Origin: Pseudomonadota bacterium
GTDB lineage: Bacteria > Pseudomonadota > Alphaproteobacteria > Rhizobiales > Xanthobacteraceae
Length of the DNA: 8,358 bases
Direction of reading: 5' to 3'
NCBI GenBank assembly: GCA_023435725.1
Contig: JAEYRD010000010.1
Location: forward strand, 1 to 8,358
Part shown: positions 5,519 to 8,358 of the stretch, piece by piece
How positions within the stretch are numbered: position 1 is the stretch's first letter
How the letters are laid out: every line of letters starts with the position of its first letter
Notes under the pieces: model-generated
Seen by the model: only the letters and a program-made list of their open reading frames with translations
Database searches by the model: none
What the model was told of the DNA's origin: nothing
Position numbers and translations under genes: made by a program

Positions 5519-5547
5519 AGGGCGCCGTTTCGGCGCCTTTTTCTTTT
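5519..5547 (+). terminator. Rho-independent terminator after the small membrane protein gene
   Basis: GGCGCCG (5521-5527) pairs with CGGCGCC (5531-5537) around a TTT loop, extendable by a G-U and an A-U pair to 5519 and 5539. The stem is followed by TTTTTCTTTT (5538-5547). It lies 25 bp after the stop codon and shows that transcription of the cyclase/small protein unit ends before the ABM gene. Confidence 0.88.
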
Positions 5548-5595
5548 GGGCGGGGTGCGCTAGACACGCCCATCGAACAAGAAGGGTGGAAACCG

Positions 5596-5892
5596 ATGAT
5601 CACCGAGATCGCGCAAATCGACGTCAAGCCGGGCAGCGAGAAGGACTTTGAGGCGGCCGTCGCCAAGGCCAAGGCCGCTTTCGGCCGCTCCAAAGGCTTC
5701 CACGGCTTCGAGCTGCACAAGTCGATCGAGAAACCGCAGCGCTACCGGCTGATGGTGAAGTGGGCGACGCTGGAGAACCACACCGTCGATTTCCGCGGCT
5801 CCGAGAACTTCACCGAATGGCGCGGCCTCGTCGGCCAGTATTTTGCGTCGCCGCCGGAGGTCGAGCACACCGAGACCGTGCTGGCGACCTGA
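5596..5892 (+). CDS. ABM (antibiotic biosynthesis monooxygenase) fold protein
   Basis: A 98-residue dimeric alpha/beta-barrel type protein. The pattern fits the ABM family: first strand MITEIAQIDVKPGSEKDFEA (1-20), helix AAVAKAKAAFGRSKGFHGFE (20-39), second strand and loop SIEKPQRYRLMVKWATLENH (43-62), then NFTEWRGLVGQYF (71-83) and final strand EHTETVL. Members include quinol monooxygenases and haem-degrading enzymes, but many have no known substrate, and nothing in this sequence decides between them. The start is ATG at 5596 with AAGGGTGGA (5582-5590) as ribosome binding site. The same frame stays open upstream to 5428, but that stretch passes through the preceding gene and its terminator and is not coding. 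The gene is monocistronic, and it converges with the AI-2E permease gene. Confidence 0.85.
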   Translation: MITEIAQIDVKPGSEKDFEAAVAKAKAAFGRSKGFHGFELHKSIEKPQRYRLMVKWATLENHTVDFRGSENFTEWRGLVGQYFASPPEVEHTETVLAT

Positions 5893-5908
5893 GGCGTTAT
5901 TGCTGGAC

Positions 5909-5999
5909 CATGATCTCCGCGCAAACGCGTTCCGCGTTTGTCGCGTGGGAGGACCGCTGCACGCTTTGCGCTAACGCGGCCCTTCGGGTCCGGATCATG
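5909..5999. repeat. Compound palindromic repeat between convergent genes
   Basis: The element is bounded by CATGATC (5909-5915) and its complement GATCATG (5993-5999). Inside, CAAACGCG (5922-5929) pairs with CGCGTTTG (5933-5940) over a TTC loop, and the stem extends by four more pairs past one bulged T. A second arm pairs GGACC (5951-5955) with GGTCC (5987-5991) and contains CCC-TTC-GGG (5980-5988). It fills nearly the whole gap between the ABM stop codon and the permease stop codon. It resembles the multi-hairpin intergenic repeats of Bradyrhizobium and could serve both genes as a bidirectional 3' structure, although no T-run is present. Confidence 0.75.
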
Positions 6000-6001
6000 A
6001 T

Positions 6002-7159
6002 CTAGGCTGCCTCTGCCAGGGGCGGCGCCTCGTACGTCTTGAAATGGTCGATCATGACCTTGGCGATGGCGACCAGTGGTAGCGCCAGCGCCAGGCCCCA
6101 GATTCCGAACACGACGCCGAGCAGGATCTGGAACGCGAACAGCGTGGCCGGCGGAATGTCCAGCGCCTGCCGCTGCAGGACCGGCGTCAGCACATAGCTT
6201 TCCATGGCATGCACGCCGAGGAAGAGGAGAAGGGCCGAGAGCGCCGGGATCCAGCCCGAGGCAAGACTTGCCAGTACCACGACGACGCCGGCGATGATGG
6301 CGCCGACGGTCGGGATGAAGGCGAGCAATCCGGCCTGGATTCCCAGGATGAACGAGCCGGGGATGCCGATGATGGCAAGCCCGATCCAGGTCACGACGCC
6401 GACTGCGATCATGACGATGATCTGCGCGATCAGCCAGCGCTCCAGCGTCTCGCCGATGCGATCGATGATGAGGGCGGCGCGGGTGCGGTGCCTGGCCGGC
6501 GTGAGAAACAGCAGGCCGTCGTGATAAATGCTCGGCTGGGTCGCGAAGGCGAGCCCGAGAAACAGCACGATGAAGATGTTGCCGACGGCGCTGATCGTGC
6601 CGAGCAGCAGCTTGAAGGTCTGGCTCACGATCGCCCCGCCGCTCGAGGCGAGCGCGCCCGCGCTCGGCAATCCACCGTGCGAGGCCGAACTCGGCGCGGG
6701 CGTCGATGCAGCGTTGCTGGAGGTGGCAGGCGCGGCATTGCCGAGATCGAAGACGCTGGTGTCGATGCCGTGGTTCTCGAGGAAGGACCGGACGTTGGTG
6801 AGCTGCGACTTGATGGTCTTGCTGAGCACCGAGGCCTGATCGGCGATGGTGGCGCCGCCGAGATAGGCGACGCCCGCGAGCATCACGGCCAGCGCGATGC
6901 AAACGATCGCGAGCCGCACCGCGTGCGGCAGGTGCACGCGGCGGCCGAGCGCATTCGTCAGCGCGTTGAGGGCGACGCCGAGCAGCATGCCGGTGAAGAT
7001 CAGAAGCAGGGTGGCCGCGAAATACCAGGCGAAGGCCAGGAAAGCCGTGAACAACACGACGCCGATGCCCCCGACTGCGATCGCCCAGGCCTGATCTTGG
7101 GCCTGATCTTGGGCCAGATCGTTGCGGGTCCGGGGACGTTCGTCAGCGGGAATGGTCAC
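6002..7159 (-). CDS. AI-2E family permease (PF01594-type)
   Basis: A 385-residue inner-membrane protein of the AI-2E (PerM/TqsA/YdiK) family. Hydrophobic pairs occur near residues 25-45, 47-67 and 81-101. They are followed by a soluble segment, then the conserved second half: LERWLIAQIIVMIAVGVVTW, GIPGSFILGIQAGLLAFIPT followed by VG, a glycine/valine-rich helix, ESYVLTPVLQRQALDIPPAT, and a final helix with FGIWGLALALPLVA. Members export the AI-2 signal or act as ion antiporters; the substrate here is unknown. Two oddities are a (Ala-Gln-Asp-Gln) repeat at residues 16-23, and an alanine/serine/proline-rich insert at 141-175 in the extramembrane region, which explains a length somewhat above the usual 350. 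The start is GTG at 7159 with AAGGAC (7170-7165 on the minus strand) six bases upstream. Confidence 0.92.
   Translation of the reverse strand: MTIPADERPRTRNDLAQDQAQDQAWAIAVGGIGVVLFTAFLAFAWYFAATLLLIFTGMLLGVALNALTNALGRRVHLPHAVRLAIVCIALAVMLAGVAYLGGATIADQASVLSKTIKSQLTNVRSFLENHGIDTSVFDLGNAAPATSSNAASTPAPSSASHGGLPSAGALASSGGAIVSQTFKLLLGTISAVGNIFIVLFLGLAFATQPSIYHDGLLFLTPARHRTRAALIIDRIGETLERWLIAQIIVMIAVGVVTWIGLAIIGIPGSFILGIQAGLLAFIPTVGAIIAGVVVVLASLASGWIPALSALLLFLGVHAMESYVLTPVLQRQALDIPPATLFAFQILLGVVFGIWGLALALPLVAIAKVMIDHFKTYEAPPLAEAA
7089..7120. repeat. 12-bp tandem repeat inside the permease gene
   Basis: GCCTGATCTTGG occurs twice without interruption (7089-7100 and 7101-7112), followed by a degenerate third copy GCCAGATC (7113-7120). 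The unit length is a multiple of three, so copy-number change would add or remove the four residues AQDQ near the N-terminus without a frameshift. Confidence 0.9.
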
Positions 7160-7422
7160 ATCATGTCCTTTTCTTCGGCGGCTGCGGGCGGGGCACTCTT
7201 TCGCGAAATTTCACCAGGGATCAAGCCGCCCCCAAGCGCCGATTTGAGGCGTCGAGCGCCTGAAGGGCCGATGCCACAGGGGCGAAAGGGTGCCGGGCCT
7301 GCCCGGCGGCCTGGGATTTGCGCGAAAATAGCATTGCCGTCCCGCGATCCCTTATGTTGAATTTGTTCCAAGCCAAGGGCATGTTTGGAGAATCTTCTTC
7401 GGCGGGGAGGTCGGAACAGGAG
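7160..7422. promoter_or_regulatory. Divergent intergenic region between the permease and puuD-like genes
   Basis: This 263-bp region must contain the 5' signals of both genes. It includes overlapping palindromes TTTCGCGAAA (7199-7208) and GAAATTTC (7205-7212) near the permease start. It also holds a small inverted repeat AGGCG/CGCCT (7247-7251 with 7257-7261) and a strong GC hairpin GCCGGGC-CT-GCCCGGC (7292-7307). A related GCGCGAAAAT lies at 7320-7329. A -10-like TATGTT (7353-7358) is found 65 bp before the puuD-like start, without a well-spaced -35. The frame of the downstream gene is open here from 7318, but that stretch is not homologous sequence. Confidence 0.4.
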
Positions 7423-8196
7423 ATGAGAAAGCCGGTCGTCGGCGTGATCGGGAATTCCCATCGCGTCGAAAATCGATTTCAGGTCCAGATGGTCGGCGAG
7501 CGAAACCTGCGCGCCGTGGCCGAGGTCTCCGGCGGCTTGCCGGTGATGTTTGCGGGCTCGCCCGACATCACCGACATCAGTGCGCTGCTCGACACTGTCG
7601 ACGGCGTCATCCTCACCGGCGCCCGGGCCAACGTGCACCCGACACGTTTCAACGTCGACCCCTGCGAGAAGCACGAGCCCTATGACATCCACCGCGACGA
7701 GGTCGCGCTGGCGCTCTCACTCGCCTGTGTCTCCCGGGGCATCCCGCTGTTTGGCATCTGCCGCGGCCTCCAGGAGATGAACGTCGCCTTCGGCGGCTCG
7801 CTGCATCCCGAGATCCGTGAAATACCGGGCCGCATGAACCACCGCATGCCCAGGCTCGAGAACGGCGAGATCCATCCCGATCCGACCGTGGTGTTCGCCG
7901 ACCGCCACGATGTTCACCTCACGCCGGGCGGTGCGTTTGCACAATTGCTCGGCTGCGAGACGATCCGGGTCAATTCACTGCATGGCCAGGGCATTCTCGA
8001 TCCCGGCAAGCGTGTCCTGATCGAGGGCGTCGCCGAGGACAGCACCATCGAGGCGATCCGCATCGCGGAAGCCCCGACCTTTGCGCTCGGCGTGCAATGG
8101 CACGCCGAGTACGACCCGCAGCACAATCCCATCAACCGAAAGCTGTTCGAGGCTTTTGGCGAGGCGATGGTCGCACGGCAGCGCGCGGCGGCTTGA
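7423..8196 (+). CDS. puuD: Gamma-glutamyl-gamma-aminobutyrate hydrolase (class I glutamine amidotransferase-like, peptidase C26)
   Basis: A 257-residue cytosolic enzyme, close in length to Escherichia coli PuuD (254), that should release glutamate from gamma-glutamyl-GABA or a similar gamma-glutamyl amide in putrescine breakdown. The N-terminus is MRKPVVGVIGNSHRVENRF. The oxyanion region LTGARANVHPTRF (64-76) leads to the nucleophile elbow FGICRGLQEMNVAFGGSLHP (110-129), with Cys113. Next comes NSLHGQG (184-190), and GVQWHAEYDP (223-232) supplies His227 and Glu229 to complete the triad. ATG at 7423 matches the conserved start; AGGAG directly abuts it, and the better-spaced GGGGAGG (7404-7410) is 12 bases away. 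In-frame ATGs at 7354 and 7381 would add non-conserved residues. No other puu gene is visible here, so the exact substrate is inferred from family only. Confidence 0.9.
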   Translation: MRKPVVGVIGNSHRVENRFQVQMVGERNLRAVAEVSGGLPVMFAGSPDITDISALLDTVDGVILTGARANVHPTRFNVDPCEKHEPYDIHRDEVALALSLACVSRGIPLFGICRGLQEMNVAFGGSLHPEIREIPGRMNHRMPRLENGEIHPDPTVVFADRHDVHLTPGGAFAQLLGCETIRVNSLHGQGILDPGKRVLIEGVAEDSTIEAIRIAEAPTFALGVQWHAEYDPQHNPINRKLFEAFGEAMVARQRAAA

Positions 8197-8254
8197 GCCG
8201 CGGGAGGGCGTCGCGCATGCTCTCGCCACATCGTCATTGCTGTGCAAGTTCACT

Positions 8255-8271
8255 AATTCGCTGATCGAATT
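8255..8271. promoter_or_regulatory. Inverted repeat upstream of the right-edge gene
   Basis: AATTCG (8255-8260) and CGAATT (8266-8271) form a perfect 6-bp inverted repeat around CTGAT, 23 bp before the next start codon. It could be an operator. The 98-bp gap from the puuD-like stop codon contains no clear terminator or promoter. Confidence 0.35.
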
Positions 8272-8294
8272 CATCCTGAGCAGGGAGAATTTCG

Positions 8295-8358
8295 ATGCGC
8301 GACAACAGCTTCGACCGGACGATTGAGCGGAATTACCTTCAGAAGTGGCGATTTCTGA
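8295..8358 (+). CDS. N-terminus of an unidentified protein, cut by the window edge
   Basis: ATG at 8295 is preceded by GGGAGA (8283-8288), a good Shine-Dalgarno with a spacing of 6. It opens a frame of 21 codons (MRDNSFDRTIERNYLQKWRF, then Leu) that is still open at the last base. The peptide is charged and helix-prone with no signal peptide or membrane segment. I do not recognise the family. It is on the same strand as the puuD-like gene, 98 bp downstream, so co-transcription is possible. Confidence 0.5.
   Translation, partial: MRDNSFDRTIERNYLQKWRFL

Noticed and set aside
5428..5595. Upstream extension of the ABM protein
   Set aside because: It overlaps the small membrane protein gene and its terminator, and the ABM fold begins at Met 5596 with its own ribosome binding site.
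5742..6902. A 386-codon open frame on the minus strand
   Set aside because: It overlaps the AI-2E permease in another frame and has an arginine/histidine-rich composition typical of shifted reading of GC-rich DNA, with no domain.
6209..7360. A 383-codon open frame on the plus strand antisense to the permease
   Set aside because: The product is rich in Glu, Asp, Gly and Arg without motifs and mirrors the permease codons; the permease frame is clearly the gene.
7156..7692. A 178-codon minus-strand frame across the permease/puuD gap
   Set aside because: It is antisense to the PuuD-like gene, whose catalytic motifs are intact, and has no recognisable domain.
1..8358. CRISPR array, insertion sequence, prophage, tRNA or defence cassette
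   Set aside because: No regularly spaced repeats, transposase motifs, phage genes or tRNA cloverleaf were found on either strand; the genes are housekeeping or common accessory types.

Overview
The window reads as ordinary chromosome of a high-GC alphaproteobacterium, most likely Bradyrhizobium or a close relative. That placement is inferred from the strong G/C third-position bias, the alphaproteobacterial form of S9 with a long N-terminal extension, and two complex intergenic palindromes of the type that litters these genomes. No database search was possible.

Layout from left to right. A minus-strand block holds the 5' part of an O-acetylhomoserine sulfhydrylase-type PLP enzyme (1-493, cut by the window edge), a CoA-binding Rossmann protein (617-1201) and an ECHDC3-like crotonase (1308-2132). 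A palindromic repeat separates the last two. Divergent from the crotonase is a hotdog-fold thioesterase (2219-2647). An AT-rich promoter region and a structured leader come next, then the ribosomal protein operon rplM-rpsI (2804-3749), which ends in a run of hairpins and a perfect-palindrome terminator. A seven-helix membrane diguanylate cyclase with an intact product-inhibition site follows (3980-5200), then a 78-residue single-helix membrane protein (5258-5494) with its own terminator, and a small ABM-fold protein (5596-5892). The ABM gene converges on an AI-2E family permease (6002-7159, minus) with a compound palindrome filling the gap between them. Divergent from the permease is a PuuD-like gamma-glutamyl-GABA hydrolase (7423-8196), followed by the first 21 codons of an unidentified gene that runs off the right edge.

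Functionally this is a mosaic of short independent units: sulfur amino acid synthesis, acyl-CoA handling, translation, c-di-GMP signalling and polyamine/GABA-type glutamyl amide hydrolysis. Only rplM-rpsI is a clear operon. The metY-type gene and the CoA-binding gene may be co-transcribed. I see no rRNA, tRNA, CRISPR array, insertion sequence, phage gene, toxin-antitoxin pair or defence system, and no convincing new multi-gene system. The points that merit a second look are the crotonase lacking both catalytic glutamates, the structured RNA around rplM-rpsI, the two palindromic repeats, the orphan 78-residue membrane protein and a 12-bp coding tandem repeat in the permease.
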